DNA of 31,938 nt. It comes from a virus. The position numbers were made by a program, and so were the translations under genes. The notes below the pieces were generated by a model, which saw only the letters and a program-made list of their open reading frames with translations, had not been told where the DNA came from and searched no databases. The stretch lies in IMG/VR virus record IMGVR_UViG_3300030419_004973, positions 2,148 to 34,085 of that record, one strand, 5' to 3'. The stretch's first letter is position 1, and the number at the start of each line of letters is the position of its first letter. Shown piece after piece: positions 16,905-26,797 of this stretch.

Positions 16905-18461
16905 ATGGCGGCCATAATTACTGACCAACTTCGTATTTTAAACGCTAAGAACTTTATTGCTGGTGTTCAGACTAGCACTAATTCTTATTATACGTTTATT
17001 GGATTACCCAATCCAGCAGATGTTCAATCTGATTGGGATGTAAGTCCTCCTACGCCGGAGGATAGCTTGAATAGTTTCAATGAAGATTGGGACACTATGT
17101 TAGCAGTGAAAAAAATTAATACTGCTGATGTCAGTCAGGTTGTTAATAAGAATACATGGTCATCTGGTGTAACATATGACATGTGGAGAAATGATATCAC
17201 TATTGATAATCAATCTCAACCGTCTGGTGTTGCTGATATCTATTCAGCAAAATACTATGTAATGAACTCAGATTATAGAGTTTATATTTGTTTGTATAAT
17301 AATTCTAAACCAGAAAATAATCATAGAGGAGGACCTTCTTTAGATGAACCAACTTTCACTGATTTAGAACCTAGAGCTGCAGGTACTAGTGGTGATGGTT
17401 ATATTTGGAAGTATCTTTATACTATTAAACCTAGTCAAGCAATTAAGTTTGATTCTACTAACTATATTCCTGTTCCCAGTGAATGGTCTACTAATACTAC
17501 AGATGCTGCTGTTAGACAAAATGCAGCAACTAGTGGTCAGATAAAAATTGTAACTATTAGAAGTAGAGGTGCTGGTTTAGGAACTGCTAGATCTTATACC
17601 AATGTTCCTATTAATGGGGATGGTGCAGGAGCAAAGGCAACAGTTGTTATTAACTCTGATTCTAAAATTGATTCTGTAACCGTTTCAAATGGGGGTTCTG
17701 GATATTCATTTGGTAGTTTAGATTTAGAATCTGGTGGTGTTCCAACAGGAACTACTATTCCTGATTTTGATGTTATTATGCCTCCTCCAGGAGGTCATGG
17801 TAAAGACATTTATCGTGAATTGGGTGCTTTTAATGTTTTATGTTATGCACGTTTTGAAAATGATACAGAAAATCCAGACTTTGTTACTGGTCAACAATTT
17901 GCTAGGGTTGGTTTATTAGAAAATCCTGAACTTTTCAATTCTTCTAGCATATTTACTGATGATAAAGGTAGTACATCTTATGCTATAAAATTAACTGGTG
18001 TTGGTTATAGTGAAGCTACTTTTACACCTGACAGTTTTGTTACTCAAACAGTGGGAGTGGGATCCACTGCTGTTGGAAGAGTTATTGCATATGAGCAAAT
18101 TACTGGGGTATTAAAATTATGGCAGGATAGATCTACTGCTGGATTTACTACAGTTGGAGCAGCTATAACAAATCCAACTTATGGATTTACACTGAATAGA
18201 TTTACCGCAGGTATTGCAACTGGTGGAAGTTATAATATTGTTCCTACTACCGGTAATACTTTAGCTATTGAAACTTCCTTTACCGATAATAAAGTAGTAA
18301 TAAATAATAGAGATTATTATCTGGGACAAGATTTTACCCTAGGTGTTGCTCAACCTGAAGTCCAGAAATATTCTGGAAATATTATTCACGTTGATAATAG
18401 ACCATCTGTTACAAGGTCATCATCCCAAAAAGAAGACGTCAAAATTATCTTGCAATTCTAA
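16905..18461 (+). CDS. gp8: Baseplate wedge subunit gp8, enlarged
   Basis: gp8 is a dimeric wedge protein that binds gp6, gp7 and gp10 in T4. Two landmarks identify it: GDGYIWKYLYTI (about residues 164-175), matching GDGYVWEYLFEI of T4 gp8, and the C-terminal SGNIIHVDNRPSV followed by a stretch ending VKIILQF, matching the T4 ending with MENRPPI and INILFTF. The N-terminal YYTFIGLPNPADVQSDWD and PPTPEDSLNSF also fit. At 518 residues it is much longer than T4 gp8 (334). Part of the excess is an insertion around residues 220-290 carrying a GxGY unit (NGGSGYS, near residue 263) like those of the giant protein. No ribosome binding site is obvious; a late promoter-like site precedes it. The next gene starts six bases after its stop. 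Confidence 0.92.
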   Translation: MAAIITDQLRILNAKNFIAGVQTSTNSYYTFIGLPNPADVQSDWDVSPPTPEDSLNSFNEDWDTMLAVKKINTADVSQVVNKNTWSSGVTYDMWRNDITIDNQSQPSGVADIYSAKYYVMNSDYRVYICLYNNSKPENNHRGGPSLDEPTFTDLEPRAAGTSGDGYIWKYLYTIKPSQAIKFDSTNYIPVPSEWSTNTTDAAVRQNAATSGQIKIVTIRSRGAGLGTARSYTNVPINGDGAGAKATVVINSDSKIDSVTVSNGGSGYSFGSLDLESGGVPTGTTIPDFDVIMPPPGGHGKDIYRELGAFNVLCYARFENDTENPDFVTGQQFARVGLLENPELFNSSSIFTDDKGSTSYAIKLTGVGYSEATFTPDSFVTQTVGVGSTAVGRVIAYEQITGVLKLWQDRSTAGFTTVGAAITNPTYGFTLNRFTAGIATGGSYNIVPTTGNTLAIETSFTDNKVVINNRDYYLGQDFTLGVAQPEVQKYSGNIIHVDNRPSVTRSSSQKEDVKIILQF

Positions 18462-18467
18462 GAAATC

Positions 18468-21400
18468 ATGCCACAGGAAACGAACCTAAATGTTGCTCCT
18501 TACTTTGATGATTTTGATGCGCAGAGCAATTACTATAAAGTATTATTCAAACCTGCTTATCCAGTTCAGGCAAGAGAGTTAAATAATCTTCAGTCAATAC
18601 TGCAAGATCAGGTTGAGAATGTAGGTAACCACTTCTTTAAAGAAGGAGCAAAGGTTATTCCTGGGCAAACATCATATTTGAGTCAATTTTATGCCGTTCA
18701 AATTGAACCTCAATTTACAGGTTTGCCAGTATCTCTTTATTTGGACCAATTAGTTGGTAAAAAGGTTACAGGTAGAACTTCTGGAATTACAGCAAAAGTT
18801 GTCAAATATATTACAGATGAAGAATCTGAGAGAAGTACTTATACGATTTATGTTGATTATATAGATTCAAGTAGCACTGATTCTTCAACGCAACAATTTT
18901 TTGATAATGAAGTTTTAACAATTGACGATACTATTAGTTTTTCTAATACTTTTATATCTGCAGGGGAAGGTGTAGTTCAAACTCTTACTGCAGATGCCAC
19001 AGCTGTAGGTTCTGCTTTTGGAATTAGTGATGGAGTTTATTTTTTAAGGGGATATTTCGTTGATGTTTTTGAGCAAATTTTAATTCTTGATCAATATACC
19101 AATTCTCCTAGTTATAGGATAGGATTATATGTAAAAGAAGAATTAATTTCTTCAGAAAGTGATAGAGATTTAAATGATAATGCCCAAGGATTTAGTAATT
19201 TTACTGCACCTGGTGCTGATAGATTAAAAATTTCTGCTACTTTAGCAAAAAGAGAAATTGACGAATTTGATGATCAGAACTTTGTTCAAATAGCAGAAGT
19301 CAGAAATGGTATTTTAAGAGAACTTAATAAAGATGGAGAATGGGCAAATTCTCTTCGCAATGAATTAGCCAGAAGAACTTTTGATGAATCTGGACATTAT
19401 TATATAAGAGAATTTGTAACTACTGTAAAAGATAGTTTAAATAATGGATTTGGTAATAGAGGAATTTATAATGCTGATCAACTTACTGATGGTGGAAGTA
19501 AGCCTAGTGAATCTTTAGCACTTTATAAAATATCCCCAGGCAAAGCTTATGTAAAGGGATATGAGGTTGATAAGAATTATCCTACATTTTTAGATTGCCC
19601 AAAACCTAGAACTACTTCTTTAAAAGAAAATCAAGCAATTAATTTTGGTTTTGGTCCAACTTTTAGAGTTAATAGGGTAACTGGTGCAGCTAATATTGGA
19701 TTCGATACTACTGGAACTATTGGATTAAGGGACCAACGCGTTGGAGTTGGATCTATGACAGCTCCTGGTAATGAAATTGGAATAGCGAGAGTTTATGATT
19801 TTGCTTTAGAATCGGGTTCTTATGATTTACCTAATCCCAATATAAATCAATGGGATTTATCCTTATTTGATCTTCAAACTTATACAGATATTAGTGTAAA
19901 TGAAACCACTACTCAACCTGTCCCATGTTTTGTTGAAGGGCAATCTAGTGGAGCTAATGGATTTTTAAGGCATGAGGTAGTAGTAGGAACTGGATTAACT
20001 CTTTATAATACAAAAGGTAATTTTGTTGTTGGAGAAAGATTAACATTTAATGGAATAGGAACTGATGGAAGAACTTCTATAGGAGTTACTGCTCATTCCA
20101 TTTCTGATATAAATTCTGTTTATGCTAGTGTTGGAACTGCTAAAACATTTACTGCTGATATAATTCCATCAGAAGCTAGAGTTATTGGTATTGCTTCTAT
20201 TGCTGTGTCTAATAGGAGTGTTGCTTGGATAGCAGCAAATGGTGGTGGTATTGGTACTGTAACATCCCCTTCCTTTACTTGGCCTGGTATTGTTACTACG
20301 GGAGATTTGGTCAGTTATAGTCTTCCTGGTCAACAAGATATTTCTTATGCTAGAGTAAGTACAGTTAATACTAATTCTATTGGAATATCTACTGTAGCAG
20401 GTGTATCTGGTATTAATACAGGAGATCTTCCTAAAGTTCCAACTACTGTTACTAATTTCTCTCTTTTAGAAACTAGATTACAAAATCAGTTAGGAGCAGG
20501 AAATCAGACTAATAATGAATCTCTTTATAGTGTTTTCCCAAGGAAAAATATAGAATCTGTTAATTTTGTTGATTCTACTTTAGATATTAGAAAACAATAT
20601 GATTTAACCATAGGTACAAACGGAGAAAGTGGTACTATTGCAGCAGGTACTAATGAAGTATTTTTATCTTATGATGAAGAAAGATATATTCTAGTGCGTG
20701 GTGATGGCGGCACAGAAAATCTTTCAGCAGATAAGTTAGACTTTGGAACTTCAGGAAATACTCAACTTACATTTAAGGGATTAAGAGGACTTCCAGATGG
20801 GACAGAAGATAAAGCAGCACGTGCAATTTGCACCTTAAGAAAGAGTAGTCTTACTTCTAAGTCAAAAGTTAGAAATATTGGAGCTACTACTTTAATTGAT
20901 AAGTCAACCAATTCTGCATCTGGTACAGATGCTTCTGGAGCTAAAGCTACTCTTAATGATGGGTTAACTTATGGTAATTATCCTTTTGGAACAAGAGTAC
21001 AAGATTCTGTAGTTTCTTTGAATGTTCCAGATGTAGACACTCTTTATGCTGTCTATGAATCTGAGGATACTAGTGATCCTATTCCTCCTTCTATGACTGT
21101 TGGATCTATGGATGGGCCTACATCCACTGCTAGTGATTTAATATTAGGAGAAGAAGTAGTTGGGCAAGTTAGTGGAGCAAGAGCCATCTTTATTGATAAG
21201 GTATCAGATACTTCTATAAGGATGGTATATGAAAATCAAACTGTTTTCACTAGTAATGAAATTATAAGGTTTACAGAATCTGGTATAACTGCTATTGCTT
21301 CTAATATTAGTATAGGAAGTAAAAATGTTACTGGAAACTTCACTTTCTCCAATGGGCAGAAAGGTTCAATTTATGATTATGCAAGAATTACTAGAAAATC

Positions 21401-24400
21401 AGATGCTCCTACTCCATCCAGAAAACTTAAAGCTTATTATTTGAGTGCAAGTTATAATTCTTCTGATACTGGTGATATAACAACCATTAATTCATATCAA
21501 GATTTCAAATATGGAACTGAAATTTCATCTGTAGATGGAATTAGAAATAGTGATATTGTTGATGCACGTCCCAGAGTTAGTGATTATAGTGTAAGTGCAG
21601 GTGAAAGATCTCCTCTTGAATTTTTAGGTAGAAGTTTTAATGGTGGCCAACACAGTTCTAAAAATGTAATAGCAAATGATGAATCTATCATTTTAGATTA
21701 TTCTTATTATCTTCCAAGAATTGATAGAATTTTCTTAGATGTTGAAGGGTTGTTTACTGTTAAATATGGAGTTCCTGCAGATAATCCAGTTCCTCCAGAA
21801 GGAATTCCTGGAGCAATAAATATTGCTAATGCATTTTTACCTGCTTATCTTTATAATAATGCAAATGTAAAAATAAAATTCATTGATTATAAGAGATATC
21901 AGATGTCTGATATCAATAGATTGGAACAGAGATTGAGAAATGTTGAATATTATACTTCTTTAAGTAGATTGGAGCAAAATGTTGCTAATCAATTTGTTCC
22001 CGATGCAAATGGATTGAATAGGTTTAAATCTGGATTCTTTACAGATAATTTTAATGATTTAAGTGGACAAGATTTAGATGTAGGTATTAGAAATAGTATT
22101 GATAGAAAGAGAGGAGAACTTCGTCCTTCTCATTACACAACAGCATTTAAGTTGGAATTAGGTTCTGATTCTATTTCTGGAATTGGTACTACAGCATTGA
22201 GTTCCGATTCTAGATTTGCTAATATTTTAGGATCTGGTATTAGAAAAAATACAAAGAATGATGGAGACCCATCTAGTGTAATTTGTTTAGATTATAGTGA
22301 GGAATCCTGGTTACAACAACCCTTTGCTACTAGAAGTGAGAGTGTAACTCCTTTCCTTGTGAGATTCTGGCAAGGAACTGTATCCCTTGATCCTACTGCT
22401 GATGTGTGGATTGATACTAATCAATTTGAAACACGAGCTGTTACTATGATGGGATCACTTGAAGGTCTTGCTGGAGCAATGAGAGTAGAACTTCAAGGTG
22501 AACCTGGATCTAGATCTGGCACAAGTCCTATTATCTGGAATTCATGGGAGACTAATAGTGTTGATGTTGATTTTAGTTTGGATAGTTCTCAATCCACATC
22601 AAGTAATACTTCCTGGAGACAAGGAGGTGCTGGTGATTTGGGACTCTTAGGTGCCGATGATTGGAGAAGGGAAGCTTGGAATGCTAATACAAATTTCCCT
22701 AACACTTTCCAAGTAGCAGAAGAAACAAGCTCTACTACTACAACTATTACTGGAAGTGTAGGAGTTGATCTTAATCAAAGAAGAACAGGTATTCAAAATA
22801 CTGTAGTTGAAAAAATTGATACTGAATCATTAGGATCAAGAATGGTTAGTCGTGAAATTATTAATTTCATGAGAGCTAAGAATATTGAATTTACTGGAAG
22901 AAGTTTGAAGCCATTTACTAGGTTATATACCTTCTTTGATAATGTGGATGTTACTGATTTCTGTTTCCCTAAGCTTCTAGAGATTTCTATGACTTCTGGA
23001 ACATTCCAGGTAGGTGAAGTAGTTATTGGTAGAATGCCTTCGCTGGATTTAAATATTCAAGTTGCTAATAGTAGCTTACCTGAAATAAACTTTATGGTTG
23101 CTCAATCAAATCATAAGTATGGTCCATTTGATGATCCTACTGATACTTTTATTAATAGTCCCTATGATAGAGGTAATGTTATACCTGCCACTTATTCAGA
23201 AACTTCTACTATTTTAAATGTAGATACCAAGTCTTTGGCAAATGAATCTGAAACAAATCAAAGTGGTTATGTTGCTAGTGGAATGGTATTAATAGGACAA
23301 ACAAGTGGAGCTCAGGCAACTATTTCTGATCTTAGATTAATTAGTGATGGATTAGGAACTATGATTGGTTCCTATAGAGTCCCAACTTCTCAGAATAGTG
23401 CTAATCCTATATTTGAAACTGGTAGAAATAGATTTAGACTTACAAGTAGTCCAATTGATAGTAAAGTTCAAGGATTGTTTAGTACTGCAGCAGAAGAAAC
23501 TTTCTTCTCTCAGGGAGATATTGATAATAGTGAAGAAGTAACATTATCATTGAGGAATGCAACAGTTACTGTTGATACTGCTGAAACTAATCCTAATCTG
23601 ATTCAGACTAGAACTATAGGAGATAGGGCTACTGCTTCAACTTCCTTTACTACAGGTGCTACTGAAGATACTGGGGAATATTTAGATCCTCTTGCTCAAT
23701 CCTTTACAGTTGATGATGCAGAAGGTATTTTTGTAAGTAGTATAGATATCTTCTTCCAATCAGTTGACTTTACTGGACCAGTTTATGTTGAACTTAGAGA
23801 AGTAGAATTGGGGGTTCCTGTTACAAAGAGAATAGCAGGTTCTCAAGTAATTCTAGACCCTAATAGTATAGTTACTTCCCAAGATGCAACTGTTGCTACT
23901 AATGTAGTATTTGATTATCCAGTTTATTTGAATGGAAAAAGAGAATATGCAGTTGCTATTCTTTCAAATGCAACAGATTATAGGGTTTGGATTTCTAGAC
24001 TTGGTGAGGTAGATGTAACTACTCTTTCAGAAGGAGAAGCTGGTCAAACTCTTGTCTCATCTCAGACTACATTAGGATCACTATTTAAATCACAAACTGG
24101 TTCTACTTGGACTCCAAGTCAATATGAAGATCTTAAATTTACTCTTTATCGTTCCAACTTTGTTCCTGAAGGAGATGTTCAATTCTTTAATCCTCCTTTG
24201 ACTGCAGAATTAGAACAAATTAAGGAAAATGGTTTAACTGCTTATTCTAATGATATTAGAGTAGGATTGGGCACTACAGTTGCAGATAATGGTCTAGTGA
24301 CAGGGTGTAAGATTCTTCAACAAAATACTACTGCCTCTGGTATATTTGTAGGGTATGGTGGATCAGCTACTGGTGCTTTATCATTGATTAATACTGGTAT

Positions 24401-26153
24401 TGGATATACTCCTTTAGCAGCAGGTCAATCATATGATAATATTTCTCTCACAAGTTTAACAGGAAATGGAATTAATGGTACTGCCAATATAACTATCGTA
24501 AATGGTGTGGCCATTGCTGCTACTATTAATGCTGGTGGTAAAGGATATGCTGTTGGAGACGTATTAACTGCTACTTCTATTGGAGCTACTACTACTGGAT
24601 CTGGACTTAAACTTTCAGTTACTGAAATTAAAGGACAGAATGAATTAAGGTTAGTGGGAGTTCAAGGAGAATTTTCAACAGGATCTTCAGATTATCTGAA
24701 GTATCAAAATAGTGTTGGTGTTACTACTATTCTTAACTATGCTGTTGGACCTTCTGGAACTGTTATTCCACAATCTCCAATTAGAACTGAAAGTGATGGT
24801 CTTCATATGAAGGTTTTCCACAGAAATCATGGTATGCATGCTTCTGGTAATGTGGTTACATTAAAGGGTGTGGGTTCTAATGTTTCACCAACAACTTTAA
24901 GTTCTGCTATTCTCAGCACTTCCACTGCAGCTATTAGTGTTGGCAGTACTGCTAATTATGGATCATTTGAAAATATTTCAGTGGGATCAACTAATCCTGG
25001 TTTTGTGAAGATTGGTGAGGAAATTATTAAGTATACAGGTGTTTCTGCAAATACTTTAACAGGTATTAGTAGATCTCAGGATAGTACTATTGCAGCAAAC
25101 CATGCTGCAAGTGATCAGGTTTATAAGTATGAGTTAAATGGAGTTTCCTTAAGAAGGATCAATACTAATCATAATCTTAATGAAGTAACTGTAAGTGATC
25201 CACTTACTTTGGATTCTTACTATATTAAGATTGATATGGCTAGCAATGGTGAGAATAGAACAGGTGCAGCAGGTAGCTTACCTTCTCTTCATTTTGATAA
25301 TACTCAATCTGTTGGAGGAGTTAATGCTCAGGGAACTTATAATGTTCCCTTTGATCAAGTAGTACCAACTTTTAATGCTATTACACCATCTGATACAAAT
25401 ATTACTTCTTCTTTAAGAACTACTAGTGGTACTAGTATTGATGGAACTGAATCTTCCTTTGTAGATAAAGGATTTGAAGACATCACTCTTAACCGACCAA
25501 ATTATTTTGATTCTCCTAGAATAGTTGCTTCTAGTATTAATGAAGAAACATATCTCTCCACATTACCTGGTAATAAATCTCTTACCATGAATGTGAATAT
25601 GACTACAGCTAATCCTAAGCTAAGTCCAATGATAGATTTGGATCAAGCATCTATTAAGTTTATTTCAAATAGAGTTAATGCTCCAGTAACTGATTTCGCA
25701 TCTAATTATAAGGTTGATACTGTTGTTGAGGATCCTAATAGATTTTTCTATGTTACTAAGAATATTAATCTTGAAAATCCTTCTACATCATTAAAAGTTA
25801 TTTTAGATGCTTATGTTTCTAATGTTAATGACTTGAGAGTATTCTATGCTCTTAATCAAAATGTAAATGTTAGTCAGGCAATCTTTGTTCCTTTCCCTGG
25901 ATACAATAATTTGGACCAGGAAAGAGAGGGAGTAATTACTAATCTTGCTAATAGTGATGGAAGACCTGATAAGAATGTTCCTAAATTGGATAATTATGCT
26001 CCAGTTCCTTTAACTAATATGTTCCAAGAATATCAATTTACTGTTGATAGGTTACCAGCATTTAGTTCTTTTAGGGTAAAAATTATAGGTACTAGCACTA
26101 ATAGTGCTATTGTCCCAATAGTTAAGAATTTGAGGGTCTTGGCCTTAGCATAA
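18468..26153 (+). CDS. Large DUF4815-type virion structural protein, 2561 aa
   Basis: The N-terminal region, APYFDDFDAQSNYYKVLFKP followed by YPVQARELNNLQSILQDQVE and FKEGAKVIPGQ, is the DUF4815 signature found in baseplate or tail proteins of large phages. The middle and C-terminal parts are long beta-rich segments. LAQSFTVDDAEGIFVSSIDI near residue 1735 begins a roughly 120-residue domain common in tail-fibre-like proteins. GxGY units occur near residues 1980 and 2027, and an EII...RS...H module at about 2178-2222. It lies between gp8 and gp13, where T4 has genes 9-12 and wac, so it likely supplies peripheral baseplate and host-contact parts; that is inference from position. It has no ribosome binding site of its own. 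Its stop overlaps the next start (TAATG). Confidence 0.88.
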   Translation: MPQETNLNVAPYFDDFDAQSNYYKVLFKPAYPVQARELNNLQSILQDQVENVGNHFFKEGAKVIPGQTSYLSQFYAVQIEPQFTGLPVSLYLDQLVGKKVTGRTSGITAKVVKYITDEESERSTYTIYVDYIDSSSTDSSTQQFFDNEVLTIDDTISFSNTFISAGEGVVQTLTADATAVGSAFGISDGVYFLRGYFVDVFEQILILDQYTNSPSYRIGLYVKEELISSESDRDLNDNAQGFSNFTAPGADRLKISATLAKREIDEFDDQNFVQIAEVRNGILRELNKDGEWANSLRNELARRTFDESGHYYIREFVTTVKDSLNNGFGNRGIYNADQLTDGGSKPSESLALYKISPGKAYVKGYEVDKNYPTFLDCPKPRTTSLKENQAINFGFGPTFRVNRVTGAANIGFDTTGTIGLRDQRVGVGSMTAPGNEIGIARVYDFALESGSYDLPNPNINQWDLSLFDLQTYTDISVNETTTQPVPCFVEGQSSGANGFLRHEVVVGTGLTLYNTKGNFVVGERLTFNGIGTDGRTSIGVTAHSISDINSVYASVGTAKTFTADIIPSEARVIGIASIAVSNRSVAWIAANGGGIGTVTSPSFTWPGIVTTGDLVSYSLPGQQDISYARVSTVNTNSIGISTVAGVSGINTGDLPKVPTTVTNFSLLETRLQNQLGAGNQTNNESLYSVFPRKNIESVNFVDSTLDIRKQYDLTIGTNGESGTIAAGTNEVFLSYDEERYILVRGDGGTENLSADKLDFGTSGNTQLTFKGLRGLPDGTEDKAARAICTLRKSSLTSKSKVRNIGATTLIDKSTNSASGTDASGAKATLNDGLTYGNYPFGTRVQDSVVSLNVPDVDTLYAVYESEDTSDPIPPSMTVGSMDGPTSTASDLILGEEVVGQVSGARAIFIDKVSDTSIRMVYENQTVFTSNEIIRFTESGITAIASNISIGSKNVTGNFTFSNGQKGSIYDYARITRKSDAPTPSRKLKAYYLSASYNSSDTGDITTINSYQDFKYGTEISSVDGIRNSDIVDARPRVSDYSVSAGERSPLEFLGRSFNGGQHSSKNVIANDESIILDYSYYLPRIDRIFLDVEGLFTVKYGVPADNPVPPEGIPGAINIANAFLPAYLYNNANVKIKFIDYKRYQMSDINRLEQRLRNVEYYTSLSRLEQNVANQFVPDANGLNRFKSGFFTDNFNDLSGQDLDVGIRNSIDRKRGELRPSHYTTAFKLELGSDSISGIGTTALSSDSRFANILGSGIRKNTKNDGDPSSVICLDYSEESWLQQPFATRSESVTPFLVRFWQGTVSLDPTADVWIDTNQFETRAVTMMGSLEGLAGAMRVELQGEPGSRSGTSPIIWNSWETNSVDVDFSLDSSQSTSSNTSWRQGGAGDLGLLGADDWRREAWNANTNFPNTFQVAEETSSTTTTITGSVGVDLNQRRTGIQNTVVEKIDTESLGSRMVSREIINFMRAKNIEFTGRSLKPFTRLYTFFDNVDVTDFCFPKLLEISMTSGTFQVGEVVIGRMPSLDLNIQVANSSLPEINFMVAQSNHKYGPFDDPTDTFINSPYDRGNVIPATYSETSTILNVDTKSLANESETNQSGYVASGMVLIGQTSGAQATISDLRLISDGLGTMIGSYRVPTSQNSANPIFETGRNRFRLTSSPIDSKVQGLFSTAAEETFFSQGDIDNSEEVTLSLRNATVTVDTAETNPNLIQTRTIGDRATASTSFTTGATEDTGEYLDPLAQSFTVDDAEGIFVSSIDIFFQSVDFTGPVYVELREVELGVPVTKRIAGSQVILDPNSIVTSQDATVATNVVFDYPVYLNGKREYAVAILSNATDYRVWISRLGEVDVTTLSEGEAGQTLVSSQTTLGSLFKSQTGSTWTPSQYEDLKFTLYRSNFVPEGDVQFFNPPLTAELEQIKENGLTAYSNDIRVGLGTTVADNGLVTGCKILQQNTTASGIFVGYGGSATGALSLINTGIGYTPLAAGQSYDNISLTSLTGNGINGTANITIVNGVAIAATINAGGKGYAVGDVLTATSIGATTTGSGLKLSVTEIKGQNELRLVGVQGEFSTGSSDYLKYQNSVGVTTILNYAVGPSGTVIPQSPIRTESDGLHMKVFHRNHGMHASGNVVTLKGVGSNVSPTTLSSAILSTSTAAISVGSTANYGSFENISVGSTNPGFVKIGEEIIKYTGVSANTLTGISRSQDSTIAANHAASDQVYKYELNGVSLRRINTNHNLNEVTVSDPLTLDSYYIKIDMASNGENRTGAAGSLPSLHFDNTQSVGGVNAQGTYNVPFDQVVPTFNAITPSDTNITSSLRTTSGTSIDGTESSFVDKGFEDITLNRPNYFDSPRIVASSINEETYLSTLPGNKSLTMNVNMTTANPKLSPMIDLDQASIKFISNRVNAPVTDFASNYKVDTVVEDPNRFFYVTKNINLENPSTSLKVILDAYVSNVNDLRVFYALNQNVNVSQAIFVPFPGYNNLDQEREGVITNLANSDGRPDKNVPKLDNYAPVPLTNMFQEYQFTVDRLPAFSSFRVKIIGTSTNSAIVPIVKNLRVLALA

Positions 26154-26359
26154 TGAGTTTAATTCCAATTAAAGATCATGATGGATTATATAAGGATAGT
26201 TCTACAGGAGCTATTATTAATAAAGACATCAGTGGTTACCAACAATATATCCAAAATAGGGATAAACTTCTTTCAGATAAAGAAAGATTGGATTCAATTG
26301 AAAATGATATAAATGATATTAAGACGTTGCTCCTTAAATTCTTAGAATCAAATGGCTAA
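26153..26359 (+). CDS. Small coiled-coil hypothetical protein, 68 aa
   Basis: The start overlaps the stop of the large upstream gene by one base and its own end overlaps the next gene by eight bases, so all three are translated as a coupled set. The N-terminal half (IPIKDHDGLYKDSSTGAIIN) resembles a short beta hairpin. The C-terminal half, with LLSDKERLDSIENDINDIKT and LLLKFLE, has regular hydrophobic spacing typical of a coiled coil. Tight coupling to structural genes on both sides suggests a small virion or assembly part. I do not recognise a named family, though proteins of this size and position occur in cyanophages. Confidence 0.75.
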   Translation: MSLIPIKDHDGLYKDSSTGAIINKDISGYQQYIQNRDKLLSDKERLDSIENDINDIKTLLLKFLESNG

Positions 26360-26774
26360 TAATACTCTTACTTTTGACCCTAATGCTGATGTTGCTTATG
26401 GTGTCAATTTAACCATTCTTACAGGAGCAGATTTTAAATCTACTTTTAAAGTTCAGGCTACAGATAAAACTAATTTTGATTTTAATACTGGAGCTGGTAG
26501 TACTGCAGGTGCAGGGGTAGAGTGGACTGGATCCTCTCAAATGAGAAAAAGTACAGGAACAGGATCAACTACTGTAGCAGCAGCAACTTTTACAGTGGGA
26601 TTTACCAGTGCTTCCTCTGGTGAATTTGAGATTTCCTTAGGATCTACTGCTACTAGAAATCTTGCCGGTGGAAGATATATGTATGATATTTTAGTAAGTT
26701 CTGGATCATCTATCTTTAGAATCGTTGAAGGTAATATAAATGTTATAGCAGGAGTTTCTTCTGCACCATCCTAA
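26352..26774 (+). CDS. Small virion-associated protein, probable beta-sandwich, 140 aa
   Basis: The protein alternates short strands with Gly, Ser and Thr turns. It begins with a VNLTILTGADFKSTFKVQ segment and ends with AGGRYMYDILVSSGSSIFRI followed by VEGNINV. This layout, a 'G-A-D/T-F' strand near the start and 'G-x-Y-x-Y-D-I ... R-x-x-E-G-x-I-x-V' near the end, is common in Ig-like or BppU-like phage baseplate and fibre proteins. Function is therefore likely structural or adhesive, but no specific partner can be named. Its ATG overlaps the 68-aa gene by eight bases. Its stop TAA lies inside the CTAAATA promoter-like site that precedes gp13. Confidence 0.75.
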   Translation: MANNTLTFDPNADVAYGVNLTILTGADFKSTFKVQATDKTNFDFNTGAGSTAGAGVEWTGSSQMRKSTGTGSTTVAAATFTVGFTSASSGEFEISLGSTATRNLAGGRYMYDILVSSGSSIFRIVEGNINVIAGVSSAPS

Positions 26775-26777
26775 ATA
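26771..26777 (+). promoter_or_regulatory. T4-type late promoter-like site CTAAATA before gp13
   Basis: CTAAATA contains the TAA stop of the upstream 140-aa gene at 26772-26774 and lies 20 bases before the gp13 start. It is identical to the sites before gp25 and before the last gene. It likely starts a neck and packaging transcript. Confidence 0.6.
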
Positions 26778-26797
26778 ATAAAAAAGTATAGTGTATA

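Noticed and set aside
17734-17919. 61-codon plus-strand frame inside gp8
   Set aside because: It is out of frame within a confident gp8 coding sequence and is a low-complexity Leu/Val-rich shadow.
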